Part shown: piece by piece, positions 11,411-21,585 of the stretch
Layout: the number at the start of each line of letters is the position of its first letter
Numbering within the stretch: position 1 is the first letter of the stretch
NCBI GenBank assembly: GCA_963556145.1
Contig: OY744462.1
Span: 6,634,001-6,698,000, forward strand
Source: Hygrocybe punicea
Taxonomy: Eukaryota; Basidiomycota; Agaricomycetes; Agaricales; Hygrophoraceae
Direction: 5' to 3'
DNA: 64,000 nt
Position numbers and translations under genes: made by a program
The notes under the pieces: model-generated
Database searches by the model: none
The model's input: only the letters and a program-made list of their open reading frames with translations
Told to the model about the DNA's origin: nothing

Positions 11411-12807
11411 TTACAGGTGGCCGGTCTCGTAGTCCCGCTTCAACATCGCCAACCTTGAGGTCGACCGTTTGAGATCGACGCGGAGCCGCTGGAACTCTTG
11501 ACCGAAGTGGACGAGGTGATGGTTGACGTTGGTGCCCAGGGCTCCCAGCTCCTCCGTAAGGACCGCCAGCCGTGCCAACACCTGCTCGTAATTTTCCATC
11601 GTCAAAACAAATGGGTTTGCTGCCAAGGCCGCCCTAAGCCTTTTCGTCGGCTGCTCTTCCTCCGACTCTTCCTCGTCTTCGTCATCGTCCTCGACCGATT
11701 CCACATCCTCGACCCACGGTTTGCTCGTTGAGGCCCGGGCAGGCCTACTGCGGATCGGCTTTGTCGTGAACGACAATGGCTTCCTCGTGCCGACCGCGAC
11801 CTCTTTGCCCTTCCCGGTATCCACCTTGCACCGACCCCCGCCCGTCCGGTGTGTAGCGTTAGTACATCTTTTCTTCAGCCTCCGGCATTGTTCGCACACA
11901 TAGCCCGTGACGCCTCAACACGCCTCTTGAGCCTTGACGCAGTTGGTGCAGGCTTGTAGGGGAAACGGCCCAGTGAACTGTTACCAGGATCAGTGACTAA
12001 AGAACAAATGAACCGACACAGGAACTCACCGTCGTACCAGCTCAATCTCCGATCTCTATGCCCGGCATATCTACGTCTTCTACATCGGCCGGTGTCTCTG
12101 GTGCCGGGTCGATGGGGCCTTCCTCTGGCTCAACTGCGACTTCGCCTTCCGGAATCGACCCAGTCCCTGGTTCACCTGTGACCGATGCATTTGCTTCAGC
12201 TCGCCGTTCCTCGCTGAGCTGCCGCCGATACGCGGCTCCATCCTTTTCAACCCGGTCCACTTCTTGAGTTCAGTGCTGCTCGTGCTGTTCTATTCTAAGC
12301 CGCTCCCACCTTTCCTCTGCCGCCTTTCACCTTTTCTCCGCCTCCGCTCGTGCCTTTGCCTCTGCCAACCGTCTGGCCTCCTCTTCCCACGTAGCCACTT
12401 CCTCGTTCGCCCGCCGTCTAGCCTCTTCCTTTTCCTGCCTCTCTTGGTCCGCCGCTTCTTTCAGCCACTCTTCGACATCGTTAGCATACGATTGGTGGTC
12501 GGCCCATAGCAGTGGCGTTACTGGCCTCGTACCACCAGCTCGGAGTTCCGCGACGATTCCATGATAAGCACGCTAGTGGGACGACATGAGCTATCTTAGG
12601 ACACGCGTAATCAATCGGGAAACTCACTAGCGCTTTCTTGCAGCCACTTACCCATCGCTGGGCCATCCCCTCGTTGCCATCTACCATTGTAACGAGATCG
12701 TCGCTGTGAAACACGGTGACCGCATTAACGGCCTCTTCGTAGTCCGCCCGGACATCAGGTTCAATGCTTTCGACGAAGGCGAGGAAATTGTCATAGGTTT
12801 GGGACAT
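11411..12807 (-). pseudogene. Antisense gene of E1: coiled-coil, Cys-rich protein
   Basis: Reads opposite to gag-pol. Three exons fit with phase-0 GT-AG introns: 12807-12652, 12572-12030 and 11977-11411 (introns of 79 and 52 nt), 421 codons to the final TAA. The N-terminus resembles MSQTYDNFLAFVES; the middle is Glu/Arg/Ala-rich and probably coiled coil; an acidic Pro-rich part follows; then a Cys cluster CX2CX6CX7CX2CX6C with flanking Lys/Arg; then a helical C-terminus. Four in-frame TGA codons (12329, 12272, 12044 and 11917 downward) interrupt it, all at positions where CGA would restore Arg. The Cys pattern suggests zinc binding, function unknown. E4 has a gene of the same layout in the same place. 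Confidence 0.7.
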
Positions 12808-12940
12808 GGTGGGCGTGTGATGGTGTAGAAGAAAGGTCGGATCAACAAAGAGATTTTTTTATTTTTTTTACTTTGCCATTGTTTGGCCGCTCACGTGATT
12901 GGCCACACTCGCGACCCGCATTTGGAGACCCCATATTCTC

Positions 12941-12954
12941 GACCACGGATGGTC
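12941..12954 (+). promoter_or_regulatory. Stem-loop upstream of E1 3' LTR
   Basis: GACCA-CGGA-TGGTC: 5-bp stem with a CGGA loop, ending 22 nt before the 3' LTR and just before the purine-rich tract. Counterparts occur in E2, E3, E4, E5, E6, S1 and S2. Confidence 0.6.
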
Positions 12955-12976
12955 TCTATTAGAAGACCCAAGGAGA

Positions 12977-13761
12977 TGTAGAGGGTCCTTGACCCTCTGA
13001 GGCCGTAACATCGATATCTCGCGAATCCGCTCAAACCCGACGTCTCTAGCAATCTACGCTCGAACCCGACGCAACCCGACGCAACCCGATGCATACCGAC
13101 TAGCACAGCCGCTCACGTACCTGGTCGGTCCATCTCCTAAACTCACGGAACTTCCAATATCAAAGATAGATCTCATCGGACTGGAATCCCGACGTCGGAC
13201 TTGCCTTATTCGCACCTAGCGTCTCCCTTATGGAGATATAGTAAAGTATATTACATCTTTTACGGTTTTTATATCTTCCACCCATTTTCCCTGTCATGGT
13301 CGCCTCGCAACCCCCTTCCTACTTTTCCATTTTTATTCTCCTTTGTTTTCTCTCATCGGCCAAGGACTCTCGTCCGAATCTAGGTACAGAAATTTGTAGT
13401 ATAAAAACTGTGCCCAAGCGCCGTCTCTGAATAAGAAACCAGTTCCCCCGTTTCCTCTCTCTGAGAATTAGTCTCTCAGTAAAATCCATCGCACACATTG
13501 CTCGTCGGATTCCTCGACGCTCTCCCCGTCGTTCTACCGCCTTTATCTCTACGTCCCTTGTCACCCGACACCCGACCTGCCGTACCCGACATCGTTGGCT
13601 TCGACCAGTCTCGATAGATTTCAGTAGTTTACTCGGCGGCTTCTTACCATTTATATCCTATCATTTTACTGAAGCTTGTTAGACTATTCCTAGTCACTTC
13701 TACACTGACCCCCACAGGCTTAGGATTACTATTCCGCAGCCACCCCGACCTCGCCTTTACA
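12977..13761 (+). repeat. E1 3' LTR
   Basis: 785-bp copy of 3977-4761, preceded by a purine-rich tract (agaagacccaaggaga) that could prime plus-strand synthesis. Confidence 0.95.
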
Positions 13762-14002
13762 GTGTCATTGCAAATGCCCAATATAGAGATTTTTGGCATC
13801 ATTAGTATAGTGTTTCGAAGCATATAGCATTATATAACAGCTATAAATGTGTTTTTCCAATATAAATGTGTTTTTCCAATATGTCACGATTTAGCTTCGG
13901 AGCACACAAGTCAGCATGACGGTCACTCAAAATAGGTTCCCTTCAGAGGGGGGCGTGACTGCGTGACGAAGCTCCGATCGAAACAGTACTAGAATCCTCA
14001 TA
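13762..14002. repeat. Short intergenic stretch with a 19-bp tandem duplication
   Basis: The unit tataaatgtgtttttccaa occurs twice in tandem at 13842-13860 and 13861-13879. No gene seen. Confidence 0.7.
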
Positions 14003-15135
14003 TTAGTCAAGATAATCAGACTTCACCATTGAATGAAGTTTTACCTGAGTGAAACTACTGTTGAGTAAGGCAATAGAGTGTAGAACCGTCAACATTTTAA
14101 AGTTTTGGCCTTTCATCGGTACAGCTGTGAAACTCATTTGAACTTCAACAATGTCCCCAATGTGAAAATTTTGTGGTTTGGCGTCCTCATATCTAGTTTT
14201 GACTGTAAGTATCCGAGTATACAACGTGAGATGTTCTGTAGCACACTATCTGATATTTCCCTCGACATCGACCAGGCAATTAAAATAATAAACCTTGTTT
14301 TCTTCACCATGTACATAGCCTGATTTTGCCATTGCTTCCAGAACACCATGGGGATCTTCTGTTTCCATGAACGGTATGGGCTCCATTCCAGGTGCATCTT
14401 TCTTAGGTGTGAAATACCTATTCGAAAGGTCAAGAGTTGAGTGTCCTGCATATGTCCCCGCACTCCAGAGGCCAAGTTTTCCATCAGGGAAATGACGTGA
14501 CAATAGTGAATACATTTCTTGCACAGAGCTCACTGTGTCATCAAAAACTGTTGTTCCTGCCCCTGTGATAGAAATCCCTTGTCTCAGGAATCTGTAGTGT
14601 GTAGGCGTTATACTGAAGGTATGTTATGAGATACTCTTCTGCATGAGCTGTCTATCATCGCACTCACGAAGGCCTTTCCATTATGGGTGGAAGATCTGTC
14701 TCGCAAACAATGCCTTGCACCGTGAATATCATCTCTTCTACTCCCCCATTGTTCTCAGCGGTGGCCTTGAGCACTCGCCATGTTGGCGGTTGATCCATGC
14801 AAGTAACATGGAATTGTTGTGTCCAATTTGTCACCTGCAAGTGCATGCACTTCGAGTGAGTGATTGCGAATGGCTCTGATTTACCCACCTTTATCAAGTT
14901 GGCAAGCAGATGGCTTTCATCACCTCCTCGTTCTGAAGCTAATTTCTCCAGGGCAACCCCTAAGGTAAGTTTTAGTTTTGTTCTACCTAGATTTGATGAG
15001 TCCACTCACGCGTGCCTTTAAGGTCATAATTTTGGTCCATCATGCTTGAATGAAGTGCTATCGCGTTTTGCAGTACGAGATCTGTTATCCTTGCTTTTAA
15101 GCGTTCCATCTCAACTGTCTCTATGCTGTGCAGCT
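14003..15135 (-). CDS. Unknown protein, multi-exon; Agaricomycete-type family
   Basis: Minus-strand coding blocks separated by short introns. Upstream exon: MERLKARITDLVLQNAIALH (helical), then after a 54-nt intron block ERGGDESHLLANLIK, then (after another in-frame 54-nt intron) TNWTQQFHVTCMDQPPTWRV and FTVQGIVCETDLPPIMER. The next block has SITGAGTTVFDDTVSS and GLWSAGTYAGHSTLDLSNRY; the last has PQNFHIGDIVEVQMSF and MKGQNFKMLTVLHSIALLNS. I associate this combination with a family expanded in Agaricomycetes, from memory and without a database check. No catalytic motif is visible. The joint near 14240-14270 has no clean splice pair, so this could be a recent pseudogene. Confidence 0.6.
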
Positions 15136-16150
15136 TACCGCCGTGTTTGCTCTACTATACACAATGTTGCGTGGCTGAAGCTTAATGGGCATGCAACAGC
15201 TTGTGGATCAATGACCATGGTAAGCTAGGTTCTTACACCTTGCACCATTCATGCAACAACATTTGATGTTGCTAGCTACCGATGCTGAATGGGTCCAGGC
15301 CTGCCACAAGGCTGTGTGGATCAGTGCCATTTATGACAGGTTGGGCTGGATTCCTACTGTATATTCTACAGTGTTCATGCAATGTTGTGCTACTGAAGTT
15401 GTGTGGTTGATGGATTGCAGCGCACGGTCTAGAGTGCGGTCTTGCTGTAGAGTGCGGATCAATGGAGATTCATCATGCTGTTTCTCCCGCATTCACACCA
15501 TCTCAGGCTGAAACTGAGCGGGCCTGCCAGATTTGGTAGGCTTCGTGTTTCTTGTTTTGTTTAGGCAACAGACCCAAGGGTATACATTGGGTCCTTCATT
15601 GGCCTGGGTAGGCACGACAGGATAAGACAGACAAATGTTTCTTTGTTTAGCACGACACGTGAATCACATGACCGCTTGTCCCCGTTTTGCAACCAACATC
15701 CATGCGTGGCCTTCATAGAGAAGTCTTCTCATTGCCATTGTATTGATTTGACATGCTGTCAGCACACGACTGTGTGGTGTACTTGATGTGTTCTGTGGCA
15801 TTCTTGACTCTCTGTGAACTTATGCCTGGTAACATCCGCATCCCCGTTACGTTCTTAGTTCCAATATCTATTCTCATTGCTCACGATTATACTTTTTTAG
15901 TCATATATAAATCATCTCCTGCACCATATGCCAGTATATCCAAATTTTCCCAATTTACCTGTTGTCACTATGCCCAATCGTACATCTGCTGCAAAAATGA
16001 GGTCAGCATTGCTCCACTTTCCCTGAGTATGGTATGTTCTCAATTGCATTCAGTGCTACCAAATCGGTAACAAAAAAGGTCCACCCGACGGCTGGCACAC
16101 CAAGTCCTAATCGGTACTTCCTAGTTGTTATTTTATTGTGTTATTCGTGC
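15136..16150. other. No supported gene
   Basis: Short open frames only. A TGGGTC-containing direct repeat near 15560-15610 and an A/T-rich stretch near 15880-15960 may be promoter or intron sequence of the next gene. Confidence 0.4.
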
Positions 16151-16154
16151 TCAT

Positions 16155-18909
16155 GCAGACTAGGAAAACTACCACAAAGCGCAAGATGTGAGAGGTGATT
16201 TCTGACTCTGACATGTATGTCAATTCATTGTATTCAGGGAGAGCTACTTACTTCATTATTCTATCCAGTGAGATTGTTGAGAGTCCCGAGAGCCCTTTGA
16301 AGAGAAAGTGAACATCTGTGTCTAATCCTGCCCCTGGTTCTGCTGATTATGAAAATCTTCCTCCTGTTTCCATCATGTTTGTACCATCTCATTCTGTCTA
16401 CTGCTCCAGACTGATGCCTCTCAGGGCCCAGGTTGAAGCAGCGCTTCTTGGTTCGTCGAATTCTTCTATTGCCTTTGGTAGTGCTGATGAGGCTGACTTA
16501 TCCACTGAGGAGGAAATCCCGAGGTTTGTTTTCTCTTCTTGAGTCTATCAATGTTCTGATAATCTGATTTTCTGCCTGCATCGTGAACAGGTCCACCAGT
16601 GTAAAGGGAAAGTCTACATCTATGAAAGATAAGCCCACAGCCACCGAGGGAAGAGCTGTGGCAGAAAAGGGAGAGCGTCACATCATTGGTAGCGAACCTA
16701 AAGTGTTATCCAGAGGGGCCGACTTATCCACTGAGGAGGAAATTTCAAGGTTCATTTTCTCTTTTGAGTCATTTTGTTTGTTTTCCTGCATTGTGAACAG
16801 GTCCGCCACCATAAAGGGAAAATCTACAACTATGAAAAATAAGCCCACAGTCGCCAAGGGAAAAGCTATGGCAAAGGCTCTCAAGGCCAAATTTCCTTTG
16901 TCATCATATGTGCTTTGCTCCTCAGCCTGCTGTAACCTGACTGTCTACTTCAGCCCTGAAACAGAACTCTGTGATGCTCCCACTTCTCCTACACAGCCCC
17001 ATTCCAGGTGAGTCACATCATTCACCATCTAAGTCATGTCTCATGCATTAGTAGCAGACCAAAAGTGTTATCCGAAAAAGCTCGCCTTATCAATGAGCAG
17101 TCAGTATATTTGTGTTTCGCTTCTTGGGTTCACTAATTTTTTTCATTGAAGGACTTTACCTCGTGCTCAGAAACGTCTTTCCATGTCAGAAAATACTGCG
17201 ATGTATGTGTATAGTTAAACTTGCTAAACTCTTACACTCATTCCCTATTGATACAGGCTTCCTGTTGTCGCCACTGTTGACAATGAAGACGAAAAAGTCA
17301 GGGATGTTGTGCCGTCCCCCATCGTCAATTCGTGAGGTTGCTTTATGTCACTGTTTAAGTATGGCTCATGAAGAACCAGAGATGTCAATGAGGACAATAA
17401 CAGTCCAGTAGAATTGGAAGGTGATAGCGTCTTGTTGGATGATGGATTGTATATCTATCTCAACAATCTAAGATGCCTTCACTGACGATTCACCAGGCCG
17501 TCTTGAAGTGTCATGTGAGAACCAAGCCAATGAAGTAAGGGAAACCAGAATGTCTTGTTTCACCTTCAGTTACAATATTCTCCATTCGCCGAGCAAATGA
17601 AGCATCTGATTCCATCATTTGCTTATTTTTGTGTGATCTTTCTGTTGTAGCCCAGAGTGCCCCCTCATCACCAATCAAAGGTGGCCCTTTTATAAATGTT
17701 GCAAGTTCCTCAGTTCCCAGCATGCACCATGTAAGTAAAACCTCTTTCTATCCATCCTCGCATGGTTTTGAAGAAAAAAGTATGTTGTCCTGTTATCCCT
17801 CTTGCATGGCTGACTTAACTTCCTTGGTAATCCCTATCTATGATGGCCGTTCTAAGGCCGGGAAGGCATTTTCTTTCACAGAAGGCGAATTCGAGCGGTT
17901 GTCAAATTTTCCATTGTATAGGAAAGGAAATGCAGATCTTCCTCCCAGATCCATGGTTGCGGTGGGATATACGCTGAGTACTTATTTTGGGAACCAGTCT
18001 GGGTTGAGTATTCTTTCTTCCAACATTCAGTTTGTCATTTTGTTAGGTATAGCGGCGTAGTTTAAATGTTTTACTTGTCTTGTGTCAATCACTACTTGTG
18101 CCTGTGGGTTGTCATCAATGGACTGGTGAATTGCCCATCAAGCGTTGTGATACATCATCTGCATCCTTCCATAAGCAACCTCCCCTCACATCCCCATTGG
18201 CTTGCTTCCTCGTACGTTGAGATCACATTCAATCTCTTGTATGCCATCATGTTACAGTGCACTGTCCTCCTTAACTGGAGAACTTCAGGCGTTGAAATTG
18301 ATCTCTGCCACTATGGTCAGCGGCTTGAGAGGCATCACGCCACGTTGCCCTGCTCATTCTGGTCGCAGAGGGTGTTGGTTTGGAAGATATCAAGGATCCA
18401 TCTGCCAAGTCATTCTTGAGGATACAGAAGTGCATCATTATCCTTGATTTCAATGGCACCATCAAGATCAATGAGCTGGGTGCGTATCCAATCCAGTTTC
18501 ACTGAAGCTGAGCTATGCCAGTCCTTGATCACTCGAGGGTGGAGGTGGGCGAACTTTGCTGGAATTCATCATGCCAACTATCAAGGAACCGGTGGATTCA
18601 GAACAAAGGACAAGATTCTCAAATACAATATACATATGTTTGTCTACATTCTCGGAGGCCAACATTTAACCTTCCTGCCTCAACCCCTGAACAAAACAAA
18701 AATTTCACATGAACTGATCAAACTCACAGAAGACGAACTTCCCCTTGTGCCAATTGTTATTGATCCACCAGGTATAGGCAAGACCATGTCCACAGAGGCT
18801 ACGAGCGAACATATGTTACATCTCTCAGTGTGTCACAAATTCACTCTGGGCCTTTCTTTCTTTGTTCCATTTTGGGCAGACATCAAACGGCCACTGTATG
18901 TTGTTGGAG
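16155..18909 (+). pseudogene. Unknown multi-exon gene, interrupted by E2 (5' part)
   Basis: Coding blocks include a basic start (RKTTTKRKM), an acidic segment (EVISDSD), SEIVESPESPLKRK, two copies of an exon with DLSTEEEI followed by a Lys/Ser-rich block, LPVVATVDNEDEKVRDVVPS, and a globular block: YDGRSKAGKAFSF, ERLSNFPLYRKGNADLPP, VAVGYTLSTYFGNQSG, NIQFVILLG. The last block resembles a domain I recall from Agaricomycete predictions; function unknown. TGA codons break the early exons (for example after KRKM and after PLKRK), each restorable by CGA. The 3' end reads into the CCGG target site of E2 and resumes at 28096. Confidence 0.5.
16495..16880 (+). repeat. Tandem duplication of one exon plus intron
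   Basis: Two copies offset by 226 bp start at 16495 and 16721. Each contains the DLSTEEEI exon end, an intron beginning GTTTGTTTTC or GTTCATTTTC and ending TGAACAG, and the following Lys/Ser/Thr-rich exon (KGKST repeated). Confidence 0.75.
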
Positions 18910-18913
18910 CCGG

Positions 18914-19123
18914 TGATACACCTGTATCACCGCTGAGCCCTGATTTGGTTTATTTTAGATTTCTTTCTTTTCTTATTTACTTCAGTATTTAAAGACTGTA
19001 GTAAATAGCAACAAACAAGAAACCTTTCCCCCTTTCACTTCAAGTTAGAGCTCTCTTGAGGAGCTTCGGAGACCCATGACCTCGCATTCACACTCGGTCC
19101 CCACAAGGACCACAAGTGTATCA
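18914..19123 (+). repeat. E2 5' LTR
   Basis: 210 bp, followed after 3 nt by the primer-binding site TGGAGCCCACCGCGAGG at 19127-19143. Confidence 0.9.
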
Positions 19124-19355
19124 TTTTGGAGCCCACCGCGAGGGGTCCCAAGTCATCTCAGCTTTTTGGTTATCCCTTTTCCACTTGTTGCGCCAGTTTC
19201 GGCAGCATTTTCCAGCATTCCCTATTGTCTAGTTTCCCTCAAGTCTTCCCCAACATCTTCAACACTTCTATTCATTTTCTATTGCCTGTCGTGCCTCCTT
19301 GGCAGCACAACTTGGCCCTCTTTGTTATCATGTCATGCCGTCACATCTGTCACAC

Positions 19356-21313
19356 TGATACGCACTCAGCCATCCTGAGCTCCGATTTCATATATTTTGC
19401 GATTCCTTGCGACTTGATGCGACTTACCACTCTTTGACCTTCCGATCACATCCCGACTATTGCGATCTTCTGCGACTTTGGAGATATTTAGTTATCGCAC
19501 TTCGAAGTATTTCCTTTGTTCTCTTTGTTCTCAATATTCATTTATCATTCTCTCTACCTATCCTTTCTTCTATATGCCCTTTATCTCACATATCTCCTTT
19601 TAGTATTATCATTTCATCTCTCTTCCTTTGTCCTTATAGCTTATATTAGTGTTGGGGAAGTTCGGTTTGGTCCGGTTTGGGGCCTTTTTGCCCAAACCGG
19701 AAACCAAATGGTCCGGTTTTCCACCCAAAGTCCCCAAACCAGACCGAAACCGATGCAAACGGTTTGCATCGGTTCGGTTTCGGTCCAAACGCGGTCTGAA
19801 CCGCGGACCGCTAGTGCTCAGTGCCCCTGCACCATTCTGACCTCGCAACAGTGCTGCGCACGTCAATTGACGTGGCCAGCCTGTTTGCGAGGTGAGATTG
19901 GGGTGCTGGGGTGCTGGCACACCCTGCGCCGGCATTGAGCCGCACGCGGGCTTCTCCATGGGTGTCCCGACGCGTCACACGCGTTGTACATGCGATGTGG
20001 GTTGACCGCGTTGGCCGTTTTCGGTGGACGCGTGATGGTGGTGGTGGTGGTGGTGGTGGTGGTGGTGCCCCACGCGTCATACACGTTGTGCACGCGACGA
20101 CGGCTGGGCCGCTTTGGTTGTTTTCGGCGGACGCGTGGTGGTGGTGGCATAGGAGCCTCTTCGCGAGGGTGTCTGGACGCGTCATACGCGTTGTACACAC
20201 GATGATGGCCGGGTTGACCCCGCGTTGGCCTTCCTCGGTGGTGTTAGTGTTGCGTGGTGGTGGTGGTACGGTGCCGCGTTCTATAATGGACGAATAAATC
20301 AGTGAAAAAATGAATAAAGGTACATACCACGAAGGAGCGGGGTGGATGCACCACCCCTGCTGCTCTTCCACCTTGTTGACTCCACCCCATTCACGTACGT
20401 TTGGCGCGCGTTTTGAACGCGTTTGGCGTGGCGCTGGGGGTGGGCCGTGGGCGTTGCTGTGGGCGCGTCCGGTGTGGCGTTGACGGTGGTTGTAACCGTC
20501 GCCGTTGTCGTTGCCGTTGTCGTGGTCGTTGTCGTGGTGGTGGTGGTGGTGGTGGTGGTGGCCGTGGTGCATCAACCTGTAATTTGTAAATGCGTTAGTT
20601 AAGTTCGAATAAATAAAAATAAAAAACATACGCGGGCGGCAGGGAGTACCCCGCCGCCCGTTTTGTCGACCTCGGGTGCTCCATCGTCTTCGTTTGGCGT
20701 ATATCGGGGGTGTTGTTGATGGGGTTGGTGACTTTGGGTGACTTTTGAAGTCAGCCATGTAGCCGACTTTGGACTGTCGGTTTGCGGTTCAAACTGAGTT
20801 TGAAACCGTTTCGGCCCGCGGCCAAATCTCCAAACCGGAGACTGAACGGTTCGGTCTCAGCCGAAATTTCCCAAACCGAAACCGAAACCGGCGGTTTCGG
20901 TTCGGTCTAAACCGGGTTTGGGTCGGTCTGAGACCAAACTTCCCCAACACTAGCTTATATACCTGCCTGTATGAGCCACTAGACAGAGAACCCCCAGAGA
21001 ATCAAGACAGACCGTCATTCCCCCTTCATCTCAGAGCTTCCCCTTCATCCTAGTTCATTTCTCTTCATATTCTATCACGTTCTCTCACGGTCCGACCCTT
21101 CGATCTCACTGCGACTTTTGATTTTATTGCAACTCTTCGATTTTGATCGCACCACTCCAGTTTTGATTGCAGCACTTCTCCAGAGTTTCTCATCCACTTC
21201 TATTCATTCTCCTTCATTTCCTATACTAGTGTAGGCTTTCCGAAGCTTCCTTGCACCTTTTCACCTTTTGTAGTTGTAGGATTTCCCTTCTTATAGCTAC
21301 ATATAGCATATCA
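19356..21313 (+). repeat. E3 5' LTR, split by H1
   Basis: Parts 19356-19646 and 20961-21313, about 644 bp once H1 and one 8-bp duplication are removed. Ends TGATA and TATCA match the E4 and E5 LTR type. Only one copy is present, so the boundaries rest on the termini and the adjacent primer-binding site. Confidence 0.75.
19647..20952. mobile_element. H1: non-autonomous hAT element
   Basis: 1306 bp with imperfect terminal inverted repeats starting TAGTGTTGGGGAAGTT, which fits the hAT terminal consensus YARNG, and an exact 8-bp target duplication GCTTATAT (19639-19646 and 20953-20960). Subterminal regions are dense in CCGGTTT/AAACCGG-type motifs. The interior holds a degenerate unit of about 90 bp in three copies (about 19970-20270, each with CGCGTCA, GTTGTACA-like and GGTGGTGG parts) and GGT trinucleotide runs. 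No transposase; open frames inside are repeat artefacts. Confidence 0.85.
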
Positions 21314-21585
21314 TTTTGGAGCCCACCGTGAGGGATTGTTTCTTTTGGATTTTCGCCTACCTAGTCTCTCTTATTTCGTTGTTTTCCTCTCTTCCACCGC
21401 TGCGATTTCCATTCCGATGACTTCTTTTGATCTTACAACCTCATTTTTGACATCGCTGACATCTCCAACTGCAAAATTGACATCTCTTGCATCTCCGACC
21501 TCAGCAATTGTTCACATTCATTCCATCCCTTTTCTCACAGCTCTCTGCAACCCTCCGACACCATTTGACCGTGGACAACTTCTAT

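Larger units (their letters stand above)
3977..13761 (+). mobile_element. E1: complete Ty3/gypsy LTR retrotransposon
   Basis: Two 785-bp LTRs exactly 9000 bp apart flank gag, protease, RT, RNase H and integrase in the Ty3/gypsy order. The LTRs begin TGTAGAGG and end TTTACA. The flanking 4 bp read GTGC on the left and GTGT on the right, a one-transition-diverged duplication. By eye the LTRs differ at about 14 sites, about 10 of them CpG transitions. The coding region is broken by two frameshifts in gag-pol, one in RNase H and at least four TGA stops, so this copy cannot be autonomous. It also carries an antisense gene at 11411-12807. Confidence 0.95.

Noticed and set aside
19811..20758. Long open frames in H1 (both strands) rich in His, Pro or Gly/Val
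   Set aside because: They come from GGT and 90-bp repeats in a non-autonomous hAT element.
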